Below the pieces are notes generated by a model that made no database searches, was not told where the DNA came from, and saw only the letters and a list, made by a program, of their open reading frames with translations. DNA of 64,000 nucleotides from Mycteria americana (lineage: Eukaryota > Chordata > Aves > Ciconiiformes > Ciconiidae), in contig NC_134366.1 of assembly GCF_035582795.1 (NCBI RefSeq), positions 1,500,501-1,564,500 of the forward strand, given 5' to 3'. Below are positions 51,501 through 63,500 of this stretch, piece after piece. Every line of letters starts with the position of its first letter. The first letter of the stretch is position 1. A program made the translations under genes and the position numbers.

Positions 51501-54500
51501 TTCCAAATCACGTCTGATACATCTCGATAGGACAGCTCTGTGAAGCTCCTCTTGCCTGTCCTGTTCCCAGACAAGCCATCCTGGGGCGACTGGCTCTCGT
51601 TCCGGCACGCACATCGCATGCTTTAATTAGGAGGCTTATAATTTGTTATAACTTACAGCAAGAAATAGTTTGCGAAAACAATAGGCACTGGTGAGCGGCC
51701 AGGCTGTTGTTTGTGGTGGGTTTTTTTGGCCTTCAAGCAGGGATGTTGTGGCATTAGTCCTTTCTCTTGCTCTCCTCCATCCCTTGGCATCGTGCTGGAG
51801 CTTCGTGCTTGTGCAGAGGGAGCTGCAGAAGGGAGGGAGGAAAGCGAGGAAGAGGAGATCCAGCCCTGGCTGGTGGAGCGTTGGGTATCCAGCCTGGTAG
51901 GGGATGGATTCGGTTGCGTGATGTTTCTTCAACAAATCGACAATATGAGTTCAGAGTACTCCAGAGCAGAGTTAGGTGAGACAACACGGTCTGCGGGTCG
52001 TCTTGGCTTTGAGGACCTAAGCCCTGCCAAACGCCGCGAGCTCTGGAGGGCTGCAGGTGGCTTTCCAGCTCTATGTCCAGGCACGGGATTCATCCCCTCG
52101 GCCCCAGGAGAAACGTGCCAGGTCCCTGGTTGGGCAGCAGAGGTTTTGAAGTGCGGGTGCACGGCTGGGTTGGCACGGGTCGGCGTAGAAGAGCGGTCAC
52201 CCCTTTGCCCGCTGTGCTTGCGTTGGCGTGAACACAAGACGAGCCTCTACCCGGTCGTGCTGTTGTTTCCTGATGCCCAGCATTGGTGTCCATGGGTCTT
52301 CTCCAGTTTACTCCCATTAAATCAGAAATAATTGGCAGCTAAGGGACAGATTTCTGGAGAGTTTTGTTAAGAGCGCTCTTCCTTTCCTACTGCTGCATCC
52401 TTTGAGTCTTGAGACCGCTCTGCAGCTCTCTTGCCTCTCCCAAGCCAAGGATGGTTTGTGTCTGCAGCTGGACAGCCTCTATCCTGGGGTGGTTTTTTTC
52501 TTTTCTTTTCTTTGTAACAGACTTGTATCACTTTTCTTTCTGTGTTTAATTTTGTGTGCAACTCATTAAAAATTGTTCTGGAAGGTAGAGAGCCATTTGG
52601 ACTCTGTTAGCGGTGGTTGCATTGATTTAGTCGTTATGCACGCTCAGAGCCAGCAGCTTCTGTTTCCAAAAATAAAATAGGCTTTTCTTCGGAGTTCCCC
52701 CGGCTTGCATCTGGTTTGACCACCATCTGGTTTTCATGGAGCAATTTTGACATATTCCTCCGCGTGTTGCTGGTTCAAAGACTCGGCTGCCTCCGTCTTC
52801 ACCAGAGCGATGCTGGCGGCTCTGCAGCCTGTTGGGTAGATCTGTAGCTGCTCTCCAGCAAGACGTAGCTTGCTCCCCGGTTCATAATTATCTTGTATTT
52901 TGAGCCACCTGGACCTTCGTTAGGGCAGTCCAATTTGATGGGACGGATCCTGCCATGGGTTCCCCCGTTTTCCCCCTCTGGTGCCTCCTGTCGCTGTGGT
53001 CCCAGCCCTGTCTTCCTCTGAAAGATGCTCACTCCTACCTAGGGAGGGCGGATGCTTTCTTGCCCCTTGCACGTTCCACCATCTTTGACCTCAAAGCTTA
53101 GACTCCATTATCTCCGTTGAGTTGAAATCGCTGTATATCTTACCTTCAGCAGCCGCGCTTTCAATGTCATGGTGAACCGAAAACAACGCGTGGCAGGAGC
53201 GGGCAGTGCCGTGTTTGCCAAGTCCACTTACTCAGCGTGGCTCCTGGCCTCCTCCTATTCCCCTATCCCTTTTTTCTGGTCGTTTCCCATTGCATGTCCC
53301 GCTATTTAATGGGACAAATCTTTTTAGGAGCTGGGGAGGCTGGGCTAGCTTAGCTCTTCCCTCCACTTGCCTGCTGCGTTGTCCTTTAGCTGTCCTGGCT
53401 GGTTCATCCATCATCTCGTGGCTTGGTGGCTCCTCACCGCACCTTCTCTCCTGCTGATGGGAGCACCGCTCGGGCCGGACGTGGGGTGATTATTTTTGAA
53501 CGTGCTGCTCTGTGGTGTGTATGCGAAGGAGCTTTCTGGGGGGCTGAAGCAGGAGAAAGAAAATAAATAGAGAAGATCTGTTGCTGGTGGGTGCTTTTGG
53601 GTCTGCAGAAGCTGCCCTCGTGGTCCGCTCCTTCCCGCACGAGGCAGTAAGAGGCAAAATGAATCCCTGCCGCTGGACGGCGAGGAAATAGCGTTGTATA
53701 GGCTTTATTATCCCAGCCAGGCTTTATTATCCTTCCGCATCCCTCCCCACCCCAAACAGTGAGCTGCTGCCTTGTGTCTTTGCATGTCATTAAAAGCATC
53801 CTGGATTTTGGGGTCTTTTGATCCATAGCAAACGTGTAAATAAATAAGAACAATTAAAAAAGGGCATATTTACAAACTCTTAATGCCTCTCGTCACGGCA
53901 TACGGATTTGCAGATGCTTCGAACTGCACGTGTTTGCTGCGTTGTGTTGAGGCTCCACGGAAAAGCAAAACAGGTATTTAAGAAAATAAAAATCTTGGCC
54001 AAAATCACCTTTTTTTTTTTTTTAACCTTCAGCAGAACTTTTGAAGTATTTTTGTCTTGTGAACAGACCACAACAGGCTTTCTTATACTTTCATTTATTT
54101 CACCAAAGGAAAATACATTTTCTTAGCCCACGGGGCACATGGTTTTTTTCCTAACACAATAAAAATGGGACTCTCAACCCTGGGCTCTCTCGTTAAATCC
54201 AGTGCTGGAGGTGGACACATTGCTAACGCGTGATGCAATCTGGTGCAACCGGGCAGCCCAGCGGAGACGGCGGTCAATTAATTTCCAGCCAGCTTTAAAA
54301 AAATCAAGTGGGATTTTATTTAGAAAATGAACATTATATAAGGTTGAGAGTCAAGTTGAGCTAAAGCTTCGTATTTCTGAGCGTAGGGGAGCTTTAAATA
54401 CCCCACTAGAAGCAGTCTTCACTCCCCCAGTAACACTTTTATGCATCTTTTTCTCCCCTCTGCCTCATCCATGCCCTAAATGAGAGGATATTTTAGTGCT

Positions 54501-57500
54501 GTAGGGAAGGTCCCCGCTGTTTTCCCCCCGAGGCATCATGGTACGATGGGTGCACGTGGCATCGCATCGACTATGAAGAATTAACGCCGTTCGGAGGCTC
54601 TCGTGGTCATGGAGTGGGGACTTGGGGAGGTGGCTTCACCGGGGCTTTGGCTTTGCTCCATCTCCTGTCATAGGAAGGCACAAATCCTGCCCCGGGAAAG
54701 CCGGGGTCTCGGCACACTCCACCAGAACAGCTTCTTTGTATAGCGCCGAGTATATCTTTTATGAATTAATCGTCTTCTTTTGGGATGCAACTGCAGCCTC
54801 TGTCAGGGATGCCCTGGATTTTCTCTCTCTGATTTTTCATCGTTGGTTTCTTTGGTCTTATTTCGTTTTGCCTGACCATACCGGTCGTATTCAGCCGGTT
54901 CATCACCTTCCGCTTCAAGTAACTGGGTGTTCTTGTGAACTACTATGTTACTTCAGGAAAGGAACAGAACAAGGGCTTGCCACAAGCTGGAATTAAAGAA
55001 AATGAGCTTTTTTCCCAAGCTGCCAGAACTCGGACGATCATTAACACTGTAAAACGTCTCTGTACCTTTTACGTGCTGTAGGATCACTAGCATCACTAAT
55101 ACGATAAAATGCCATTTACACTTTGAGCGTCGGAATATTGCAATTAAAAATACAATCGCAAACAGGGTGGCGGTAATAAAACTCGTTTTGTAATCTGTAG
55201 TGATACGTGGTCACTTAAGGTGACATCGAAAGAATTGCTGCTGCGTAATCCACTGGCGTTTAACAAGGATGCTGCGCTAAGCTGTGGCAGTCCCAGTCCC
55301 AGCATTTGCAAGACCGGGACCCTATGGAAGTTTTAATCTTCATTCCCGAGTCCTGTCCCGTTTTATTAAGTTAATGGAACGGCATTGATGAGTTATTCCC
55401 GCTCACGTGGCTTTTGGGCTTCAGCAACATGTAGCGTGCCATCCATATATATATGAGAATTGGTTTCTGGCTCAAATAACATGAAGTTGCAAAGATTTAC
55501 CTATCGCCTTAGCAAAATGCCTTAGCAAAACACGCTCTTCTGTGCTTGCTTTCTTTGAGGCTCCTCTTCTCCCCTTTCTCCCTGCCTGGAGTTGCAAACA
55601 AGGCGCGGAGCAAGTGGCATAACCCCAGGGCTGCCGGTGGGTCAGGAAAGGAATAAATAATTAAAAGTGCTATAACACCTCTTGTAATTTCCCGTTGCAA
55701 AGCAGCACCTTTTCTGCAGCGGTGATTGCAACCCCTAGTTGTCCTCGGCTAAGGTCCTGCTTTTGCCCAGGAGGCCAGTGCCGGTGACGAGTCGGTGGCA
55801 TTTGGGGACCGAGCCAAAAATCTTGGGTGACGATGGTGCGGGGAAGGGGCTGCGTGGGTGCAGCTGAGAGGTCGTTACTGCAAATAATAACGATGGAAAG
55901 TAAACACGGGGGGGGGGGGGGGGGCTTTAATGCAATACACTTAACGATCAGACAGGATAATTAAAGGAGGTGATCAGAGGATGCCCTAAAGACCCTTGCA
56001 AGGCAAACAAAACCAGTTAAAAAAGCAGCCGCCTAACATAAGCCCCTCAGGTCAGCAGAAAACTGCTCCAGTTTCCTCCGCCAGCAGGCTTGGAGCTAAG
56101 CTGGGTGCTGCTCAGGCTTCTGAACCATGACCTGCCTTGAAAGACGGACAGAAGAAACGTGGGTTGGTTTGAAATACATGACTTAGTACCAGGCGTTGTG
56201 CTAACATTCAGATATTAGAAGGTCAGAATCGCTACAAGCGATGAGTAACGGCCTGAGTGTGTTTGACGGGCAATTTCCTCGGTGCTGTGGGTGGGACGGG
56301 GCATGAAGGGGACCAAAATCAGGCAGGAGCTTGGTGGCACAGCGAGGGCTGGGCTTGGGGGTCTTGGAGATGCAGAGGTGCCTTGGGTGCGCATCGTAAC
56401 CTGCTTTGCTTCCAGCCCTTGTTGCCCACCCAACGTTAAGGTGGTGGCTGCGGTCTCAGCCCCGCTGCAGGGCTTCCTCTCTGCCCTGGTCCCCGTGGAT
56501 CTGCTGCCCCGTGGGCAGGGGGGGTTCTCCGGGTTGGCATGGCTTGCGTTGAGCTGGGCGGGCACGGGCAGCACGCCTGGGCTCCAGAAGGAAAGGGTTT
56601 GGGAAAGGGGAACACTAGCAACGCTTCTGCGTCCCGCCTCTCTGCTCTGGACTCTCCTGATCTGGTTTTCCTGCTCCTGCCTCTTTTGATCCGTCGCAAA
56701 CGTGTAAATAAATAAGAACAATTAGAAAAGGGCGCATTTGCAGACTCCTCGTGCCTCTCGTCACTGGAAGAGGTCACAGCACACGTGGTAGCGTATTTGC
56801 AGATGCTTCAAACTGTATGTGTTTGCTGCGTTGTGTTCAGGCTCCACAGAAAAGCAAAAATATTAAAAAAAAAAAAAACTCTTGGCCAAAATAACTTTTT
56901 TTTTTTAACCTTCAGCAGCACTTTTGAAGTGGTTGTGTCTTGTGAACAGACCACAACAAGATTTCTTATACTGTCTTTTATTTCACCAAAGAAAAATATA
57001 TTTTCTTAACCCGAAACATGGGGCTAAGAATATATTTTTCTTAAATGTATAATATAAATATATTTTTCTTAGCTGAAACGTGGATATAAAAAGCCGCTGG
57101 GCACAGGGTGGCTGCTTAATGCACAGGAAAAGTGAATTTCTTCGGTAGTTGCAGGTTATCTGGGACATGATGCTTCTTCCAAGGGCTGTCCCCGCGCTTG
57201 ATGCTCATCCGGGTGATACGGCTTGATATAAAAAAGAATCATAGTATCACAAAATCATGGAAAGGTTTGGGTGGGAAGGGACCTTTCCAGGTCACCCAGT
57301 CCAACCCCCTGCCATGAGCAGGGACATCTTCAACTGGATCAGGTTGCTCAGAGCCCTGTCCAACCTGACCTTGAATGTGTCCAGGGATGGGGCATCTCCC
57401 ACCTCTCTGGGCAACCTGCGCCAGTGTCTCACCACCCTTATTTTAAAAAATTTCTTCCTTATGCCTAGTCTGAATCTCCCCTCTTTTAGTTTAAAACCAT

Positions 57501-60500
57501 TCCCCCTTGTCCTATCACCACAGGCCCTGCTGAAAAGTCTGTCCCCATCTCTCTTAGAAGCCCCCTTTAAGTACTGGCAGGCTGCTATAAGGTCTCCCCG
57601 GAGCCTTCTCTTCTCCAGGCTGAACAACCCCAGCTCTCTCAGCCTGTCCTCACAGCAGAGGTGTTCCAGCCCTCTGAGCATTTTTGTGGCCTCCTCTGGA
57701 CCCGCTCCAACAGCTCCGTGTCTTTCCTGTGCTGAGGACCCCCGAGCTGGATAAGAAGCAGGGTGCGGAGCTGGCTGCTGTAGGAGAAGGGGTGGTGGGT
57801 GTTGGTAGCTGATCTCAGCAGCCTTCAGTAGGTGCTTGGTCGAAGGGTTTTACTCAGCCCTGGGAGATGGCCTCCTGCTCATTTCCCTCGGGGTGCTCTG
57901 ACATCAGGCATTGGATCTGGGGAACATCACGGGAAGTGCAGTGGACCCTGACCCTGATGAGGCTGGTGGGTGCTGGGAGAAGCCCAGGGATGGTCCATGG
58001 GAGCCCACCAGATGGGTGAGCAGATGATGGCCACCAGCGCAGTCTCTATTTCTCCAACGTGGTGAAACTGCGGCTGTCACAGAATCATAGAATATCTCAA
58101 GTTGGAAGGGACCCATAAGGATCATCAAGTCCTGCTCCTTGCAGGACTACCTAAAACTGCCTTGAAAGACCAGGACGGGTACAATGGGAGGTCTTCAGGC
58201 GCTGGTGGTAGACAGGCATGTCACCGCGGTGTTGTTAGATGTCACCGCGGTGTTGTTAGGTGTCACCGCGGTGTCGTTAGAGGACAGGTCAGATGCCTGC
58301 GTTCAGCTCTGTTTGCCAGGGCAGGGGTCGGTGGGCTTAGACACCCCGACACGCCAAGACTCAGCTGGGATCTGTGCTGGCTGTGGTCGCTGTGGGAACA
58401 CCAGGGCTGACAAAATAAGAGGTAGAAAAGCACAATTTTGTACCTGGAGGGTCGCTTGTTTAATTGCAAAAATCGGGGGGGAGGGGGGGGTTTCCGCTAT
58501 TCCAGCAGAGGTGCAAGTTCAGGTGCTCGTAGCACGTGGGTGGGATGGCCAGCTTAGATCCTGCAGCACTGCCCGTAGCGCTTGGCCCAAAAAGCCACCT
58601 AAACTCATCAAACCTGAAATGCTGATCAGAGGCAATATATAGAAAGCACTGCAATAATTTGCCGAAAACCAGAACTTTGCTTCAAGAGACGCGGGGGGTT
58701 TTTTTGTTTTAAAATTATGATTGAATTGTTAAATTATTAGTGCTGTGTTATGATTCTTGCAGCCCCGTAGATATTGGGGTTGTTCTTGTGAGTAGCTGAA
58801 ACTCTGACCCTGCTTGTGGCTTGCTTTGCAGGAGGTGTACCGGATCCCGAAGAAGAGTCAAGCAGAAAAGGAGAACAGTGGTAGGTACTCATGTTTTTCC
58901 ATCTATCGCTATGCTCCTACAAAACCGCTGGATTTTCCCAGTTTGGGATGTCGAGAGATGTTCTGCCTTCATAGCTCGGCGTTCCTACTCCTTGAAAACA
59001 GCTCCTGTAAATAGGGAAGATAACCTAAGCAGCGGGTGGTGGGAAATGTAGCCCTGAGATGGCTACGGGGCAACCTATAACTTGTTTGAGAAGACTCTGT
59101 TGACTACCAGAAGCTACTGAAACTGCAGGAGGGGAGAGCTAGAAATACACTGAATTATAAAAATTCTCTCCCTTTTACCCCTTTTCCCCAACAGCCGACC
59201 GTGGGAGAGAGGCAGCCGGCCACAAGGATCAGACTCCTACTCCGAAGAACCCCATCCTGAGCAGAGAGCGGGATCCCGAGAGGCAGAGCCAGAGTAAAGA
59301 GAAGAAGAGACGGAGAGACTCGTTGTCCCCTCCGTCCTCGGCGTACGAGCGAGGAACGAAGAGGCCGGAGGACAGGCAAGTTGTGTGGCAGCAATGCTGG
59401 CAGGGCTGAGGATCTGACCGCTGGGCTGGGAGCGTCGGGTCTGCAGTAGTCCTGGGTAAAAATGCTGGGAAAAACGGTCCTGGTGGTCTTTGAAAACACC
59501 CAGGGGATGGGGAAGGAAGTTTTCTCCTGGAGGAATCCCATGTGCATGGTGAGATGCATTCCCTGGCCAGAGCTGGGTGGCTCCTTGGTGTTAGGTGGCC
59601 TCTCCTCTCGGATAACCTACACCTTCGTCTTCAGATAACCTACACCTTCGTCTTCAGGCACGTTTTGGGAATTAGATGGGTGACGAGGGAAGCTATATCC
59701 AGGTCTTGCGCAGAAATTAGGGATGTAGCCCTCCTAATGGAAAGAGGTCTTCTGAGTCCTTCAAAACCCACTCCCTTCTTCTACTCTGCCTGTCCCCAGT
59801 GTACTCGGGGATTATTCTAAATTTAAACTCGGAGCAAGCCCGAGCCTGTACAAGAGCTAGCAGTACCCAAGCCAAACAGGATTTCTGACGCAAAACAGCT
59901 TCCTTGACCAAGTGAACATCCCCCAAAAGCATTGAGCGCAAGGAAAGCGGTCCAAGTAGGTATGACCCTTGGTAGGAAACGGCCTCAAGTTGCGCCAGGG
60001 GAGGGTTAGACTGGAGATTAGGAAATTTTACTTCACCGAAAGGGTTGTCCAGCGCTGGACCAGGCTGCCCAGGGCAGTGGTGGAGTCCCCATCCCTGGAG
60101 GTATCTAAAGGACGTTTGGATGAGGTGCTCAGGGACATGGGGTAGTGGTGGGCTTGGCAGTGTTAGGTTTATGGTTGGACTCGATGATCTTCAAGGTCTT
60201 TTCCAACCTATACGATTCTGTGATTCTGTGACCCCACCAAGCTGGTGCCGAGTCTCCCGCCTTCCCCTGGGAATGGCGGCATCACGCTGCCTTGGCTAAA
60301 AAGGTGTCTCTGAAGTTTTAAAGACTTTCCGGTGGTTTTAGTTTGTCTTTCTTTTTTGTGGGCGCTCCGTTGCCCGATGGATTCCCACCTACTCGTGTAC
60401 GTTTTGCAAGTGATGGAGAGAAGGGAGTGTGGGGACTTCAAATTTACTGACATCTTATAAAAACGAAGGATTTTTAAACACAGGGAAACAAGGCACGAAG

Positions 60501-63500
60501 TCTATAAGCTCCAGTGAAAGTATAAGATACTTTAAATTACAGTGTGCACAGATGCTGAAGATAAAGTAGAAAATAAAAGGAACCAGTTTGTGTTGCAGTA
60601 GCACGAGTTGTGCTCCTCCGCGTGAAATACTTCTGCTGACCAGGTCTGGTGGGATGAATGTTTAGGAGAGTAAAGATAAGGGCTAGATAACTGAAATGTA
60701 GACGTCTTTTGTCTTGATGAGTTGGCCAGTTCAAGGAACAAGCAGATAGAGAAAATATTTTTAATTATTACCCATTCTCGTAGTTTTTAAGTGAGAATCG
60801 GATCGGTGCAACGACCCCGGCAGCCACCCAAAGCTGCCCTTTCCTTTTCCTATAGACTCAGACCATCACTTTTAGAACGCCCGAGCCTGCGCCGGCTCCC
60901 AGGGTCATTCCCAAGCGTCCTGCGAGCGTGCGGCCGGGCACAGCCAAACCCTCCCGAGGGCCAGGGGAGCGATGGAGGTGATGGTCATGGCAGGGCTGGT
61001 CCAAGGCAGTGCGTGAATCAGTGGCCGCTTGGTACCAGATGCTCGTTTTCCTCCCTCGAAAGTTGCTTCTTGATTAAGAGAAGGAAAATATTACACGTCT
61101 TGCATTTCAGGGAGACTTCAGATCATGTTAAAGGCTGTAAGAATACTGAGGAATTTCCTTTGGAGAAGTCAGTTTTCTGTTGTCCCTCTTAAATAGGATC
61201 TAAAGCCACTTAGTAATTAGGGAACAATTGGTGGTGAGTCAGCCAGACGAGGAAACTTTTGTCCTTGTAGTGAGCTCTGTTGGGGAAGTTTAAAACATCT
61301 GGATAAAAAAATAAGATGTAAAATTAATACTGTAATTAGCTGTTTGGAGGATGGAAACATCACCGAGGTGTGGGGGTGGAAGTGGAGCTGAGTAACAGCG
61401 TTGTGTCAAGAGATATGAAGAAGAACGGAATAAATAAGTGTATTTTTTGTGTTATTTTAAATAGAACAAACTCTTTTGCGGGCAAGGAGTTGCCTGCTCT
61501 GGCTGTTCCCTCCTGCGGCCGGCACCGTTGTCGGTGAGCGGCGCTGGCTGGGAGAAGGACCGGGGTGCTGGCATCCTTCTCTGGGGATGCTCTCCCCGCT
61601 CTGACTGTCCCCCTTTGTTATAGGAAGGATTTAATAAGATAAAATAATAAAATAGGTGGAGAGAGGAGCAGAGTAAATACAAGAGCATCGCTGGCTTGCT
61701 CTACGCTAAACCCTCGGTTTTCTTCCGCCCGTCCCTTCACGCCGGCTGCCTCTCGTGTAAACTCTCCAGGCAGTGCCAGGAAAGACTTTAGCTATTGAAA
61801 TTGAGCTCTTCACGTCAATAAGGTTCGCATTAACAGATCCTTGCAGCTACTCTGGGAACGCGAGGAAACATCTTAAGTGTATCTGTTGGTAGCAATGTGC
61901 TTTTGATACGTAAACGGAACGCACGAACATAAAGTGAGTATATAGAGAATATACTCGATGCTTTGTTGAATCCATTATATTAGGGCTGCAAAGCATTTTT
62001 GCTTGTAATCCCTGTTTTACCACACTCATAACTTCTCAAAATATCCACCTTTGATCTGAAATTTTCCATGGTTGAGGTCTGATCAAAGTCCTTAGGCTTT
62101 TTTTTTTTTCTTCTTTAACTCCTTGGAAAAATCCCTCCAGCTGCTCTGTGTCTCGGGATGAAGATTCTTATTCGTAAAAAAGAATTAAAAAAATCCATCC
62201 ACACTTTATTATTTTTTAAGCTGAATCTGTGGTCTAGTAAATAGCGTAACTCTAAACAGAAATGTGCTGTTTGTAATTCCCTTGTTCTTCGTCGTGTCTG
62301 CAAACGCGCCTGGGTCTGCAGCTCCAACGTGGGGGGGTCCTTAGACGGGAAAGATGGGGTGCTTTCCCCATCGCTGAGCTGCCCTGGTCTTCAGGGGTGA
62401 AGATGCTGTGGTGTGGTGTGAGCAGTGCCTTCTGTTTGGAGACCCTCTTCCAAAACCCTTCTTCGTTGGTCCTGCTTTGGGAATCCGTGGCAGAGGGTCT
62501 CCAGCACGGGTACCCAGCCTGTTCGGGGCGCACCCTGCTTATTCTGCCCTCTCCTCGGGTTCCCTGTTGGCCTGGGAGACGTTGCCTCCCCTCTCCGGGT
62601 ATCTCGGTGCCGCCTAGCAGGTCCTCCAAGACTACTTCTGCTGCATCTTTGCCCTCTCCATTAGCTTCAGCACCGAAGTTGGTAAATCCAATGGGACCCC
62701 TTAGCTCATCCTCCGCCCTGGCTCCTTGCTCGTGGACGAGCAGGACCAGTGGGTCTTTCTCCTCTTTGTGAGTTGCCACGGTTGGTCAAGCAGCTGAAAA
62801 CAAATGAATGTTTTAGGAATTGATGCTGCTGTTGGGCATTGGGTCCCCCCAGGGTCTGCGTGCCGTCGGTGGTGGTCCTTTTGCTGCTGGTGCCCTGGAC
62901 CTGTGGGTTTCTGAGGTCTCACAAAGCCTCTTCTTTTCTTTCTCTCCCAGGTATGACACACCAGCGTCTTCGAAGAAGAAAGTCCGGCTTAAGGATCGCA
63001 ACAAACTGTCCACGGAGGAGCGCAGGAAGCTGTTTGAACAGGAGGTCGCCCAGCGGGAAGCCCAGAAACAACAACAGCAACTGCAAAACCTGGGGATGAC
63101 GTCCCCCCTGCCCTACGACTCCATGGGCTACGGCACGCCCCACCACAGCTTTATCGGCTACCCACCTGGCTACCCCATGCAAGCCTACGTCGACCCCAGC
63201 AACCCCAACGCTGGCAAGGTGCTGCTGCCCACGCCCACCATGGATTCGATGTGCTCACCGGCAACGTACGAGCACCCGCAGACTTTGGTTGGGCACACGG
63301 TGGAACCAACCCTAACGACTCCTCAGCCGGTACCAGTAGTCCAACATGTAGCAACGACGATGGAGGTTACGACTCCGCAGTATGTAGCACAAAGCGACAC
63401 CGTGGTCCATCAAGAACCCAACGTGGCCGTCCTGCCCGTGGCCGCGCCGGGACCGGTGCAGAGCCAGAGCTACGGGGTCTGGGATTCCAGCCAGCAGACT

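Larger units (their letters stand above)
47218..58831. other. SETD2: SETD2 intron 12
   Basis: This 11.6-kb intron is the most repeat-loaded part of the window. It holds a perfect hairpin (48243-48272), a piggyBac-like MITE candidate (50184-50277), a duplicated block (53814-54129 and 56682-57012), a 17-nt G run (55908-55924), a CR1 3' end (57237-57753), a CR1 scrap (58078-58158) and a 21-bp triplicate repeat (58218-58280). No additional exon is supported. The acceptor is TTGCTTTGCAG. Confidence 0.85.
59376..62950. other. SETD2: SETD2 intron 14 (GC-AG)
   Basis: This 3.6-kb intron contains a 23-bp perfect tandem duplication (59611-59656) and a sense-oriented CR1 3' end (59979-60231). Its last 700 bp are GC-richer, with long open frames on both strands but no recognised gene. 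The acceptor is CTCTCCCAG. Confidence 0.85.

Noticed and set aside
62820-62950. Extension of the exon-15 frame upstream of the CAG acceptor
   Set aside because: The open frame continues into intron 14, but the residues do not match SETD2 and the CTCTCCCAG acceptor at 62942-62950 fits the conserved YDTP start and the required phase.
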